A stretch of DNA of 64,000 nucleotides from Woeseiaceae bacterium (GTDB lineage: Bacteria; Pseudomonadota; Gammaproteobacteria; Steroidobacterales; Woeseiaceae). Positions 1 to 8,123 of the stretch are shown in pieces. The notes under the pieces are model-generated. The model did not search any database, was not told the origin of the DNA, and saw only the letters and a list, made by a program, of their open reading frames with translations. The position numbers and the translations under genes are program-made. Location: NCBI GenBank assembly GCA_021773115.1, contig JAJFKS010000017.1, positions 310,001 to 374,000 of the forward strand, read 5' to 3'. The stretch's first letter is position 1; each line of letters begins with the position of its first letter.

Positions 1-676
1 AAATTTCGAACTGGCGGTTCTGCAAATAGGATTCGCGCAATGTGACGTACGGGTCCTTTGAATCCTCAAGAAATTTCTCGGCGGACAAGAGACTTTGCCG
101 TAGGTCAATAATCTGCAATACGATCAATTTGTCCCGGACCGACGTATTCTTGTAGTGATACAGAGGTTGGGCCAGTGCATCGAGTGGCATCATCAAGGCG
201 TCGCGGAGTGTTTGCGGCCCAAGCAATGGCAGCATGACATAGGGCCCATTGGGTACCCCCCAAACGGCTGCTGTCTGGCCGAAGTCTTCTCGATACTCTT
301 CCATGCCGCTCGCGCTTGCAATGTCGAATAGGCCTCCGACCCCGAGCGAGGAGTTGAAAACAAATCGGCCGAACTCTGAAAAACCGTGTTTGGGTTTACC
401 CTGCAGGAAATTATTCAGTGCTGAACTGGGTGTCGTGAGGTTGCGGAAGAAGTTCGACACACTGTTTCTTATCGGTGACGGAATGATTTTTTGATAGCCA
501 CGTGCCAGTGGTTTCGTTGTCACCTTGTCGATTGACCTGTTGACCTGGAACAGCGTGCGATTCATCGGTTCCCACGGATCGCTTGCGACGCGTTGGCCGG
601 CCGGAACGGTGGTACAGGCCGACAAGGCTATCGACAATCCGATAACGAGTGTTGCTAAAACATGCGTGCTTTTCAT
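1..676 (-). CDS. mlaA: MlaA (VacJ) outer-membrane lipoprotein, C-terminus cut by window edge
   Basis: The minus-strand frame from the ATG at 676 reads MKSTHVLATLVIGLS, then a lipobox ending LSAC, then DPWEPMNR, FQVNR and the PNGPYVMLPLLGP block that are hallmarks of MlaA/VacJ. About 225 residues are present and no stop is reached, so the end lies beyond base 1. MlaA sits in the outer membrane with porins and removes mislocalised phospholipid from the outer leaflet, passing it to the MlaFEDBC retrograde pathway. It starts one base after the bepA stop, so the two are almost certainly co-transcribed at the end of a gcvR-bcp-bepA-mlaA run. The identification rests on motifs; the other mla genes are not in view. 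Confidence 0.9.
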   Translation of the reverse strand, partial: MKSTHVLATLVIGLSIALSACTTVPAGQRVASDPWEPMNRTLFQVNRSIDKVTTKPLARGYQKIIPSPIRNSVSNFFRNLTTPSSALNNFLQGKPKHGFSEFGRFVFNSSLGVGGLFDIASASGMEEYREDFGQTAAVWGVPNGPYVMLPLLGPQTLRDALMMPLDALAQPLYHYKNTSVRDKLIVLQIIDLRQSLLSAEKFLEDSKDPYVTLRESYLQNRQFEI

Positions 677-677
677 G

Positions 678-2180
678 CTAGTTCCTGTTGCGTGCTGCAA
701 CGCCGGTAGAGCGAGCCTGGTGCAGGCGGCGCAGTTGTTCTTCAGACATGAATTCACGAATAAAGTCGATTCGTGCTTCGAATCGGATACGCTGAATTTC
801 CTGTAGTTCGGGCAATCGTAGCGCCTGTTGTAAGTAAGTGATACCGCCAATCAGATCGCCGATCATAAGGCGATACTCCGACAGGTAATAGAGTGATTCG
901 GCACTTTCACCCGCTTCACTGGCCGCACGCGCAATCAAGCGAACCTGGCTCGGCGTCGGAAGTACGTTGTTCAACAGGTCGAGCAACATCGTATGGGCTT
1001 GCCGCGGCTGCCCAAGTTCCAGCAATCGTTCGCTGTAGGCAACGACTAGCGGCACGTTTCGCGGAAACAACCTCAATGCGTTTTCAAACACTCTCAGTGC
1101 GTCGTCCTGACGCCCAACCTTGACCAGAATTTCGCCGAGTGCAATGTGATAGGCAATAACGTTCGGGTTGCGATTCATCAGGTAGTCGCCGATGTCCAGC
1201 GCCTTCCAGTATTCGCCATCCTGCAGGTATGCGAGCATCCTGCCATAGCGCTCGGTCTCATTCTGATTCTGGTAGGGGCGATCTTCGAAGTAGGCAACAG
1301 CTTCCTTCGATGTATCGAAGTCGAAGACTTTGCTGCGGACCTTCGCGATCTTGTAGCTGATTGAGTCTGTGCTGCGAATCTGCGGATAGTCGCGCGCGCG
1401 ATTTCGGGCTTCTGCGATACGCGCGGTCGTCACAGGATGGGTCATCAGGAACTGTGGCGCGCGTTCGTCCGGCGAGCGGCTGTTTTGACGTGACATCACG
1501 TCAAAGAACGACGCCATTCCATAAGGATCAAATCCTGCATTGGCCAGTGCGGCGATACCAACGCGATCGGCCTCATACTCGTTGGAGCGGGTGAAATCGA
1601 TTTGTTGTTGTATGGCTGTGCCTTGACCCACTGCGATACCGGCTTGCGCGACATCGGAATTGCCACTCGCCGCGCCGGCGAGAATGGCGCCCAGCATGAT
1701 TGCGGTCGACACGAGGCTTTGACGCGAGTTGGCGTGAATTGCGCGTGCGATGTGTCGCTGCGTTACATGAGCCACCTCGTGGGCAAGAACGCCGGCGAGT
1801 TCGTCTTCGCTGCGTGTCGCTTCGAGCAGGCCGGTATGCACGCCGATGTAGCCACCTGGGAGGGCGAATGCGTTGATTCGTGCGTCCTCAATGACAAAAA
1901 ACGTGAAATCGTGATCGCCGTCGTTCGTCTGAGCGGCAACCTTGCTACCGACTTCGTTGATGTATTCGTTGATCAGTGGGTCTTCGACCATCGCGCCGGA
2001 AGCGCGGATATCCCGCATGATGGCTCGGCCGATCTGGGCTTCTGTGTTCGACGACAGGATGGCATCAGCGGGGCTGCCCATGTCCGGCAATTTGACTTCG
2101 GCGGCATCGGCGACGCTGACAAAAATCGACGCTGCGATCAGGGGCGCCAGGGAGCTGTACATTTTTAGAGTTTTCAACAT
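678..2180 (-). CDS. bepA: BepA-like periplasmic M48 metalloprotease with TPR domain
   Basis: 500 residues. A signal peptide of about 26 residues (cleavage near VADA/AEVK) is followed by an M48 peptidase domain with the zinc motif HEVAH at 134-138 and a downstream NEYEAD segment supplying the third ligand. The C-terminal half (about 300-490) carries TPR-like helices. BepA (YfgC) assists assembly and quality control of outer-membrane proteins such as LptD, chaperoning or degrading stalled forms through the BAM complex. A second in-frame ATG at 2162 would shorten the signal peptide. It lies between bcp (36-nt gap) and mlaA (1-nt gap), so an envelope-maintenance operon is likely. The loosely related LoiP/Oma1-type M48 proteases lack the TPR half. 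Confidence 0.9.
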   Translation of the reverse strand: MLKTLKMYSSLAPLIAASIFVSVADAAEVKLPDMGSPADAILSSNTEAQIGRAIMRDIRASGAMVEDPLINEYINEVGSKVAAQTNDGDHDFTFFVIEDARINAFALPGGYIGVHTGLLEATRSEDELAGVLAHEVAHVTQRHIARAIHANSRQSLVSTAIMLGAILAGAASGNSDVAQAGIAVGQGTAIQQQIDFTRSNEYEADRVGIAALANAGFDPYGMASFFDVMSRQNSRSPDERAPQFLMTHPVTTARIAEARNRARDYPQIRSTDSISYKIAKVRSKVFDFDTSKEAVAYFEDRPYQNQNETERYGRMLAYLQDGEYWKALDIGDYLMNRNPNVIAYHIALGEILVKVGRQDDALRVFENALRLFPRNVPLVVAYSERLLELGQPRQAHTMLLDLLNNVLPTPSQVRLIARAASEAGESAESLYYLSEYRLMIGDLIGGITYLQQALRLPELQEIQRIRFEARIDFIREFMSEEQLRRLHQARSTGVAARNRN

Positions 2181-2216
2181 GCTAATTCAGACTGGTTGCT
2201 GTCCGCTGTGTTCCCG

Positions 2217-2687
2217 CTATTTCAATGCCTTCACCGCTTCCAATACTTCAGCAGCGTGATTCCTGACCTTTAGTTTGCGCCATTCCTGGCGCAATTTGCC
2301 AGCCACATCGATCAGGAAGGTACTGCGCTCGACGCCCATGAACTTTCGGCCGTACAGGCTCTTTTCCTGAATCACATCGAATTTCTTGCACAAGGTCTCG
2401 TCGGGGTCCGAAATCAACTCAAACGGAAACTGCTGCTTCTCCTTGAATTTTTCGTGGGACGCGAGGCTATCTCGTGAGACGCCCAGGATGACCGTATTCT
2501 GTCGTTTGAATTTCGCGTGCAGATCTCGAAAGTCCTGACCCTCGGTGGTGCATCCGGGCGTTGCATCTTTCGGATAGAAATAAAGGACAACATTCTGACC
2601 GCGCAAGGCCTTCAGCTGTATGGTTTTGTCACTGGTAGCCGCTGCCTTGAAGTCTGCAACGACGCGATTAATCTTCGGTCGGCTCAT
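2217..2687 (-). CDS. bcp: Thioredoxin-dependent peroxiredoxin (Bcp/PrxQ family)
   Basis: 156 residues, the usual Bcp length. The AhpC/TSA thioredoxin-fold core contains the peroxidatic motif PGCTTEG with Cys46, preceded by VVLYFYPKDAT. The enzyme reduces hydrogen peroxide and organic hydroperoxides in the cytoplasm using thioredoxin. In E. coli Bcp the resolving Cys lies five residues after the peroxidatic Cys; here that position is Gln51, and the only other Cys is near residue 100 (ETLCKKF). The protein may therefore work by a 1-Cys or alternative 2-Cys mechanism. It follows gcvR by 7 nt, the same gcvR-bcp pairing as in enterobacteria, which supports the identification. Confidence 0.93.
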   Translation of the reverse strand: MSRPKINRVVADFKAAATSDKTIQLKALRGQNVVLYFYPKDATPGCTTEGQDFRDLHAKFKRQNTVILGVSRDSLASHEKFKEKQQFPFELISDPDETLCKKFDVIQEKSLYGRKFMGVERSTFLIDVAGKLRQEWRKLKVRNHAAEVLEAVKALK

Positions 2688-2694
2688 AGATAAC

Positions 2695-3222
2695 CTACTT
2701 TACGGGCTCCAGAATTGCATCCAGATTCAGACGGTCGCAAATCTCGAGAAACTCCTCGCGGAGTTGTGCGATGTGTACGGTGGATGGGACATTGATCGCC
2801 ATTTGGACGGCGAACATCGGCGAGCCGGTATGCGCGGCTGCATAACTGCGGGTCGCCACATCCGCGATCTCAATGTCTTTTGATGCAAAGAAATTGGCAA
2901 GGTTGAAGACAATTCCCTGCTGATCGAGGCTGACGATGTCGACGGCGTAGGGCATGCGATCGCCGCCAGGGCTTTTGGCATCCGTTTGTCGGATGGCGAT
3001 CGACAGCCCTTTACTGGCCGCGAGTTTGTCGAGGCCCTGCTCGAGTTTGTTCAGCGTTGCCCAGTTGCCGGATACCAGCAACAACATGGCGAACTCAGAG
3101 CCGAGTGTGGTCATGCGACTTTCCTCGATGTTGCCACCACAGGAGAGGATCACCTTGCTCAAATCCTGAACGACACCCGTTCGGTCCGGGCCAACTGCCG
3201 AAATAACAATAAGTTGTGACAT
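2695..3222 (-). CDS. gcvR: GcvR-like ACT-domain regulator of glycine cleavage
   Basis: 175 residues from the ATG at 3222 (MSQLIVISAVGPDRTGVVQD). An upstream in-frame ATG at 3297 exists, but conservation begins at MSQL. The protein is two ACT domains in tandem: residues 1-80 with VGPDRTGVV and GGNIEESRM, and 90-170 with DIVSLDQQGIVFNLA and DIEIADVATR. In E. coli GcvR binds glycine through these domains and antagonises GcvA to repress the gcvTHP operon. No GcvA-type DNA-binding partner is visible here, so the target is inferred from the family. It is the first gene of the leftward operon and is divergent from dapA, with about 100 bp holding both promoters. Confidence 0.88.
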   Translation of the reverse strand: MSQLIVISAVGPDRTGVVQDLSKVILSCGGNIEESRMTTLGSEFAMLLLVSGNWATLNKLEQGLDKLAASKGLSIAIRQTDAKSPGGDRMPYAVDIVSLDQQGIVFNLANFFASKDIEIADVATRSYAAAHTGSPMFAVQMAINVPSTVHIAQLREEFLEICDRLNLDAILEPVK

Positions 3223-3326
3223 TTTTCTAGAGGTATCCTTACGAAGCGTCCCGGTCCCGGCAAAGGCCTTGCCAGCACCGGACATGAACAGTAACATCGC
3301 CGCCTTATTTGTGGCGAGGACAACAT

Positions 3327-4217
3327 GTGTTTAGCGGTAGCCTGGTCGCCCTCGTTACGCCGTTTGACGGCAATAATCGGGTCGATTTCAAGAGTCTCAA
3401 GCGGCTGATCGAGTTCCATGTCGAGCAAGGCAGCGACGGGCTGGTCATCGCGGGCACGACCGGCGAGTCTGCGACATTGGCACGATCCGAACACATCGAG
3501 CTGGTTCATCGCGCCGTCGAATTCGCCAATGGGCGATTGCCCATAATTGCAGGAACGGGTTCCAACTCGACCGCGCAAACAGTGGATCTGTCTCGGGCCG
3601 TTGCGGATAGTGGCATCGCCGCTTACCTGATCGTCGTGCCGTACTACAACAAGCCGATGCAGGAAGGGCTATACCGGCATTTCAGTGTCATTGCCGATAC
3701 GGTCGATAAACCGATCATGATGTACAACGTGCCCGGTCGAACGGTCGCGGACATGCTTCCTGAAACCGTCGCAAGACTGTCCAAACACGAAAAAATCGTG
3801 GCGATCAAAGAAGCGACCGGCGATATCAAGCGCCTTATTGCAATTCGCGAGCTCATTGAAGGCGACTTTGCCTATTTTAGTGGCGACGATTTTACCGTGC
3901 TGCCGTTCATCGAAAACGGTGGGCAAGGTGTGGTGACCGTGAGTGGTAACGTTGCGCCCAAGCAGGTCGCGCGTTTGTGTCGCCTGGCCCTGGATGGCAA
4001 TTACGATGACGCCAAGCAACTGGATGATACTTTGCAGCCGCTGAACAAGATGCTGTTTGTTGAGTCGAACCCGATTCCGGTAAAGTGGGCGGTCAGTCAA
4101 ATGGGTCTGATGGATGACGCGATTCGTTTGCCACTGACACCGTTCCCGGCACGATTTCACGAAGCTATGCGAGCCGCCATGCTGAAGGCAGGCGTTGCTC
4201 TGGAGAACCACGCATGA
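3327..4217 (+). CDS. dapA: 4-hydroxy-tetrahydrodipicolinate synthase
   Basis: DapA condenses pyruvate with aspartate semialdehyde, the first committed step toward diaminopimelate and lysine. I chose the GTG at 3327, giving MFSGSLVALVTPF and 296 residues, because it matches the family N-terminus and has GAGGA six bases upstream; a TTG at 3309 would add six residues. The Schiff-base lysine is Lys161 in VAIKEATGD, with Tyr133 in MMYNVPGRT and the GTTGES phosphate-like loop near residue 43, the same numbering as E. coli. The stop overlaps the start of the next lipoprotein gene by 4 nt, so they are translationally coupled, as dapA and bamC/nlpB are in many gammaproteobacteria. Confidence 0.96.
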   Translation: MFSGSLVALVTPFDGNNRVDFKSLKRLIEFHVEQGSDGLVIAGTTGESATLARSEHIELVHRAVEFANGRLPIIAGTGSNSTAQTVDLSRAVADSGIAAYLIVVPYYNKPMQEGLYRHFSVIADTVDKPIMMYNVPGRTVADMLPETVARLSKHEKIVAIKEATGDIKRLIAIRELIEGDFAYFSGDDFTVLPFIENGGQGVVTVSGNVAPKQVARLCRLALDGNYDDAKQLDDTLQPLNKMLFVESNPIPVKWAVSQMGLMDDAIRLPLTPFPARFHEAMRAAMLKAGVALENHA

Positions 4218-4540
4218 CCCCGATCCGTTTCTTGTTAACAATCACGACTGCAGTGCTGCTGGGCAGCCTTTCAGCGTGCTGGGGTTCCAAAATTAGTGAG
4301 ACCTGTGACGAAGTCCAGGCATATCAACTCGTCGTTCCCAGTAAGCGCGTTGTCGTTCCGGAGGGCCTTGACCCACTGGAAGAATTCAAGGAAATGCCAT
4401 TACCGAAGGCAGAAACGCCGCCGCGACCGGCTGGCGCCAAATGCATTGAAAGCCCACCGTCTGTCTTGATCGGCGGCACCAAGGACAAGGATAAGGACGA
4501 GGATAAGGATAAGGATAAGGACGAGGACAGCAGCGAATAA
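4214..4540 (+). CDS. Short lipoprotein after dapA, resembling only the BamC N-terminus, with an Asp/Lys-rich tail
   Basis: 108 residues. A lipoprotein signal peptide ends in LSAC (Cys22). The mature part has the low-complexity, proline-rich look of the BamC N-terminal lasso (YQLVVPSKRVVVPEGLDPL), which in E. coli BamC binds BamD. The two folded helix-grip domains of BamC are absent: the protein ends in about 20 residues of alternating Lys and Asp encoded by tandem AAGGAT/AAGGAC units. The position directly after dapA with a 4-nt overlap is the bamC/dapX position. It may be a reduced BamC or an unrelated small lipoprotein that took the slot; the sequence alone does not decide. The repeat tract is prone to length change by slippage. 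Confidence 0.7.
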   Translation: MTPIRFLLTITTAVLLGSLSACWGSKISETCDEVQAYQLVVPSKRVVVPEGLDPLEEFKEMPLPKAETPPRPAGAKCIESPPSVLIGGTKDKDKDEDKDKDKDEDSSE

Positions 4541-4565
4541 TTCGGAGAGGTGGCTGACCGGCTTA

Positions 4566-4634
4566 CAAAATCGCGGAAGCGATTTTGAACCGCGTAGCGG
4601 CCCGAAGGGCGGAGGGCAGGATGCCCGACGTTAA
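4566..4634 (+). repeat. Palindromic cassette 1 (D-loop insert, 69 bp)
   Basis: It opens with a 9-bp perfect hairpin (4566-4574 with 4579-4587, loop GGAA). Then come CCGC-GTA-GCGG, GCCC-GAA-GGGC, a GGAGG spacer and GGGCAGGATGCCC. It ends in TTAA, as the flanking tRNA reads CTTA before the insert, suggesting a short target duplication. Shared architecture with the two neighbouring inserts marks it as a member of one family. Confidence 0.75.
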
Positions 4635-4648
4635 CGCGCTCGCTTGGA

Positions 4649-4715
4649 CAAATCGGCTTGCCGATTTGGACGCACGCAGTGCGCCCGTAGGGCGAGGAGC
4701 GTAGCGACGAGTCAA
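4649..4715 (+). repeat. Palindromic cassette 2 (anticodon-loop insert, 67 bp)
   Basis: It opens with a 9-bp perfect hairpin (4649-4657 with 4660-4668, two-base loop TT). Next come CGCAC-GCA-GTGCG, GCCC-GTA-GGGC, the spacer GAGGA, a weak CG-rich repeat, and the terminal TCAA. It sits immediately 3' of the anticodon GGA. Confidence 0.75.
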
Positions 4716-4751
4716 CGCGAGTGTACGTTTATAGCGTACCGCGGGTTCGAA

Positions 4752-4826
4752 AAAACGCGACAGCGTTTTAGACGCACGCAGCGCGCCCCGAAGGGGTGAG
4801 GATCGGCAGAAGCCGATTCGAATCAA
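4752..4826 (+). repeat. Palindromic cassette 3 (T-loop insert, 75 bp)
   Basis: It opens with a 7-bp hairpin (4752-4758 with 4763-4769, loop GACA). It then shares GACGCACGCAG with cassette 2, CCCC-GAA-GGGG with GTGAGGA, and a last hairpin ATCGGC-AGAA-GCCGAT, ending TCAA. The last hairpin is followed by TTCGAA, which repeats the T-loop sequence at the left junction. Confidence 0.75.
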
Positions 4827-4859
4827 TCCCGCCAGGTGCGAGGTTGAATGGATTTTGTA

Positions 4860-4950
<91 letters not shown>

Positions 4951-4972
4951 TTACTAAGCCAGAGTTTTTCAA

Positions 4973-6817
4973 CTAACTCCCCAGCGCTTCCCGCACAGCG
5001 CGATAAGCCTCTGAAATCGCCGAGTTGGTATTCGCCGCTGCGCCCGCATCGGAATTCGCAATCGAGATCCGCCCGTATGGCTGGCGCCCCTGCACCCAGG
5101 GCTTATCCGCATCCGAGGTGTAGTCCCGTTCCCACAACAAGCCCGGGTTGTAGGCATATCCGTGCGCCCAGCGATTCACAGTGATTGCCGTAATGTCCCT
5201 GTCGGCATCAAATCCCGCGCCGGACAAAGCCTGATCCAGCTGATCGCGGACGTGATGTTCATACGTCGCAAACGGTGTCTCGAGAAGTTGACGCCGGCCG
5301 GCGCGCCATTGTTCCGGACCTTGAATATCGTCGAAGTAGGGCACGTGGCACATGTGCAAGGCCATGGGTTGGTCCGGATCCGCACCGAACGGGTAGTTGC
5401 CAATCGATACCGGGTAATCCAGTTCAACCTGCTTGTAGAAGTCCTTCGTGTAATAAACGAAGCGGGTGCCGAGGTCGGCAAATGCGCGCCAGTTCGGGAC
5501 CATTACCTTCGTATAGGTTAGTGGTACCTTAACGTTGTAAGCCAGTCCCTCTTTTTGTTTTTCTGGCAGGTCCGGGCAGATATAAGGAATGGCGCTGTTG
5601 TAGCAGGCCATGATGCATTTCTTCGCCCGCACCGTGTGCGCTTTGCCCGAATGCACGTAGGTCACATCGACCGCTTTCGAGCTGGCCGTGTGAGCGACGT
5701 TCACGGCGGTACTGTTCAGACGAATGCGCAGCGATGCTCCTGCCTGGTCCAACATGCTGTAATCGATCCGTGCGGTAACGCTGTCTTCCATGCTTGTGCC
5801 GGGCACGGCCTCCGGAATCAGGCTGCGAACGAGTAGCCTTGCGACCGACGCATTGCCGTCCGGAAAGTGAAAAATGTACGGCTCGCTGCCGCGACCACTT
5901 TTACGCGGCACTGTATGTTCGAGTCCCGGCATGCCGCCGCCATCGGTGTAACCGAGTATATCGACGGCCGGGACCTCGTCCATGCCAACGCACCAATAGC
6001 TCATGCCCCAGCGCTGGTACATCTCGAGAACCTGCTCATCGACTTTTACGTAGTCCTTGAGATAACTGCGATAGCTGATCCTGCTCAGTAGCGCGATTTT
6101 TTCACTGCGGTTCAGGCCGGGCAGGTAGTCGCGGGTGTCGGTGAACGCGCGTACCAGGTCAGCCTTCGCTTTGGCACTCAATGGCGTCTGCGCAGCGAAC
6201 TCTTCCCACGGTGTGCTGCCGTAACCGGTTACGAGTTTGCGTTCGCCGTAAGTCTCCTGATCAAACGCGATCGCGTAGGAGAGATTCATTTTGTCGTAAA
6301 GACCTTGATCGAAGTACTCATAAAACTTCTGCAAATCGATGCCGATATCCGACAGCAGATCCCTGGAAATAGCGGAGTAGTCCGATGGCGTGTCGATCGA
6401 CTCGGTACCGCCGTAGGAAATGTGCGTTCTTCCGTTGACCTGGAACTCGTTTCGCTTGGCGTGACCGCCGAAGTCGTCGTGGTTATCGAGCACCAGGATT
6501 CGTGCCGCGGGTTTCTCGTGCCGGTAGAAGTGCGCCGCTGAAAGGCCGCTGATTCCGCCGCCTACTACAACGAGATCGTAGTCATCTTCGATCGCCCCGG
6601 CTGGCCAGGTAGCACCGGCAACACGTGCATGCATGGTTTCCCATGATCCCGCATGACTACCACGCAGACCGGTCTTTGCCGGCGGATAGTAGTCGCTGCT
6701 GAGGGTGAATTTTGATGCATCTGTGCCAAAAACCTCGGCCCACGGACCGACGAGTGACGCGCCGATAGCGACCTGCGTGCCATTCAGGAAATCCCGACGA
6801 GTAATTCTCTGTTTCAT
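4973..6817 (-). CDS. Tat-exported FAD-dependent oxidoreductase, spermidine dehydrogenase-like
   Basis: 614 residues. A twin-arginine signal (TRRDFLNG at 6-13) precedes a hydrophobic stretch. The FAD-binding Rossmann motif is near residue 80 (DLVVVGGGISGLSAAHFYR), followed by LDNHDDFGGHAKRNEF. The NAD(P)-binding-like amine oxidoreductase fold continues to the C-terminal HGYAYNPG segment that closes over FAD. This pattern resembles Pseudomonas spermidine dehydrogenase (SpdH), a periplasmic FAD/heme enzyme that cleaves spermidine, but related Tat flavoproteins have unknown substrates. It appears monocistronic, 20 nt from the tRNA end and divergent from the desaturase gene. The substrate call is an inference; the flavoprotein fold and export route are well supported. 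Confidence 0.8.
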   Translation of the reverse strand: MKQRITRRDFLNGTQVAIGASLVGPWAEVFGTDASKFTLSSDYYPPAKTGLRGSHAGSWETMHARVAGATWPAGAIEDDYDLVVVGGGISGLSAAHFYRHEKPAARILVLDNHDDFGGHAKRNEFQVNGRTHISYGGTESIDTPSDYSAISRDLLSDIGIDLQKFYEYFDQGLYDKMNLSYAIAFDQETYGERKLVTGYGSTPWEEFAAQTPLSAKAKADLVRAFTDTRDYLPGLNRSEKIALLSRISYRSYLKDYVKVDEQVLEMYQRWGMSYWCVGMDEVPAVDILGYTDGGGMPGLEHTVPRKSGRGSEPYIFHFPDGNASVARLLVRSLIPEAVPGTSMEDSVTARIDYSMLDQAGASLRIRLNSTAVNVAHTASSKAVDVTYVHSGKAHTVRAKKCIMACYNSAIPYICPDLPEKQKEGLAYNVKVPLTYTKVMVPNWRAFADLGTRFVYYTKDFYKQVELDYPVSIGNYPFGADPDQPMALHMCHVPYFDDIQGPEQWRAGRRQLLETPFATYEHHVRDQLDQALSGAGFDADRDITAITVNRWAHGYAYNPGLLWERDYTSDADKPWVQGRQPYGRISIANSDAGAAANTNSAISEAYRAVREALGS

Positions 6818-7019
6818 CTTCGCCCCCTAAAAGTAACATCCTGCCACAAAACACCTATTACAGCGTATGTCAGTATGGGGCGAGCTTACGAGACTGCAAT
6901 TGTTGCCTCACTTACCGGGAGGAGTTTCGGATTGGTTGATTGGCGCAAAATGAATAATGTTTGCAAACTTGTCCATACATAATACCCAGAGGTAAATAGT
7001 GACATGAGACGCAAGGCAT

Positions 7020-8051
7020 ATGGGCGAAGAGATCCGGGAACCAAGATCCGACGTGACGCCAGACGTGGATCTTTTCAAGGCAACCTTGCCTTTCAGTGTT
7101 GAGTCCGTAAGGACCAGTTGGTGGGTCGTCGGCTCGACTTTCCTAATGTTGCTCGCATCGCTATTCGGTGCTGCCCTTGCACCCGTGTGGCCAATACGCC
7201 TGTTGTTTTCTGTTTTGTCGGCCCTGTTAATGCTGCGCGCCTTCATCACGTATCACGACTATATGCACAAGGCGATTTTGTCGCGGTCTCGACCCGCACG
7301 GTGGCTGTTCCGCCTATACGCCGTATTTGCGCTCACGCCGCCGCGATCGTGGAACAACAGCCACAATTTTCATCATGGTCATGTCGGCAACATTGGTGCC
7401 GCCAGCATGGGCGCTTTTACGATGATGAGCACCGACATGTGGCGCGACGCTTCCTTCGCGACGCGCATAGCCTACCGGGTTGAGCGTCATCCGCTGACCA
7501 TCTTGGCAGGGTACTTCACGATCTTTTTCCTCAGCGTTACGGTGCTACCCTTCTTGAGGAATCCGGCCCGACACTGGGATTCGTTGCTTGTACTGCTCGG
7601 TCACAGTGCGCTGATTTCGGTGTTGTGGATGGTGGGTGGATTCGATGTCGTATTTTTCGTTGTCTTGTTGCCGATGACAATCGCTTCGATGATCGGCAGC
7701 TATCTGTTCTTTGCCCAGCACAGCTTCGAGAACATGCGAGTTTTGCCAACGGAGACATGGACAAGTCGTCGAGCGGCTATGGAGTCTTCCAGCTACTTGA
7801 AGCTGAATAAAGTCATGCGTTGGTTTACCGGCAACATTGGCTACCATCATATTCATCACCTGAATGTACGTATCCCGTTCTATCGACTTCCCGAAGCGAT
7901 GGCGGCGATTCCCGAGCTTCAATCGCCCGTGACAATAACGCTTTCGCTGAAGGACATCAGGGCATGCTTCCGATGTTGCCTGTGGGATGAGGGACTGCAG
8001 CGAATGGTCTCGTATCGCGAGTTCGCCAGACCAAGCCGAGTTTTCAATTAG
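7020..8051 (+). CDS. Membrane fatty-acid desaturase (omega-type, DesA-like)
   Basis: 343 residues with the three histidine boxes of acyl-lipid desaturases: HDYMH near 78, HNFHH near 113 and HHIHH near 278. Hydrophobic pairs lie at about 35-75, 160-180 and 200-230. These boxes bind a di-iron centre that inserts a double bond into membrane fatty acids, usually for cold adaptation. Box spacing suits the delta-12/omega-6 group more than delta-9, but regiospecificity cannot be read from sequence. About 200 bp of unremarkable upstream DNA separates it from the divergent flavoprotein. No electron-transfer partner is adjacent. Confidence 0.88.
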   Translation: MGEEIREPRSDVTPDVDLFKATLPFSVESVRTSWWVVGSTFLMLLASLFGAALAPVWPIRLLFSVLSALLMLRAFITYHDYMHKAILSRSRPARWLFRLYAVFALTPPRSWNNSHNFHHGHVGNIGAASMGAFTMMSTDMWRDASFATRIAYRVERHPLTILAGYFTIFFLSVTVLPFLRNPARHWDSLLVLLGHSALISVLWMVGGFDVVFFVVLLPMTIASMIGSYLFFAQHSFENMRVLPTETWTSRRAAMESSSYLKLNKVMRWFTGNIGYHHIHHLNVRIPFYRLPEAMAAIPELQSPVTITLSLKDIRACFRCCLWDEGLQRMVSYREFARPSRVFN

Positions 8052-8123
8052 CGCGGCGGATGGGGCCGAATCAGGCTAAGCTATCGCTGACGAAATTCAA
8101 CTCACTCAGAAGAGACTAATACC

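Larger units (their letters stand above)
4544..4833 (+). pseudogene. tRNA-Ser(GGA) pseudogene interrupted in all three loops by palindromic cassettes
   Basis: Pieces at 4544-4565, 4635-4648, 4716-4751 and 4827-4833 match, in order, the intact tRNA-Ser gene that begins at 4860, including the long variable arm. The three interruptions fall in the D loop, directly after the anticodon GGA, and in the T loop; the stems are left whole. The 3' acceptor strand and CCA are missing: AGGTGCGAGG follows the T arm instead of CTCTCCGCCA, so it cannot close the acceptor stem and is judged non-functional. A G-to-C change is also present in the D arm. Confidence 0.85.

Noticed and set aside
4563..4826. Minus-strand 87-residue open frame across the tRNA inserts with a repeated GALRASK-like peptide
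   Set aside because: The repeated peptide follows from the repeated palindromes, lacks a ribosome-binding site, and covers a structured tRNA locus. It is more likely a shadow of the cassettes than a protein.
6908..7249. Minus-strand 113-residue frame overlapping the desaturase start
   Set aside because: It lies mostly within the desaturase promoter and coding region, with no supporting motif or start signal.
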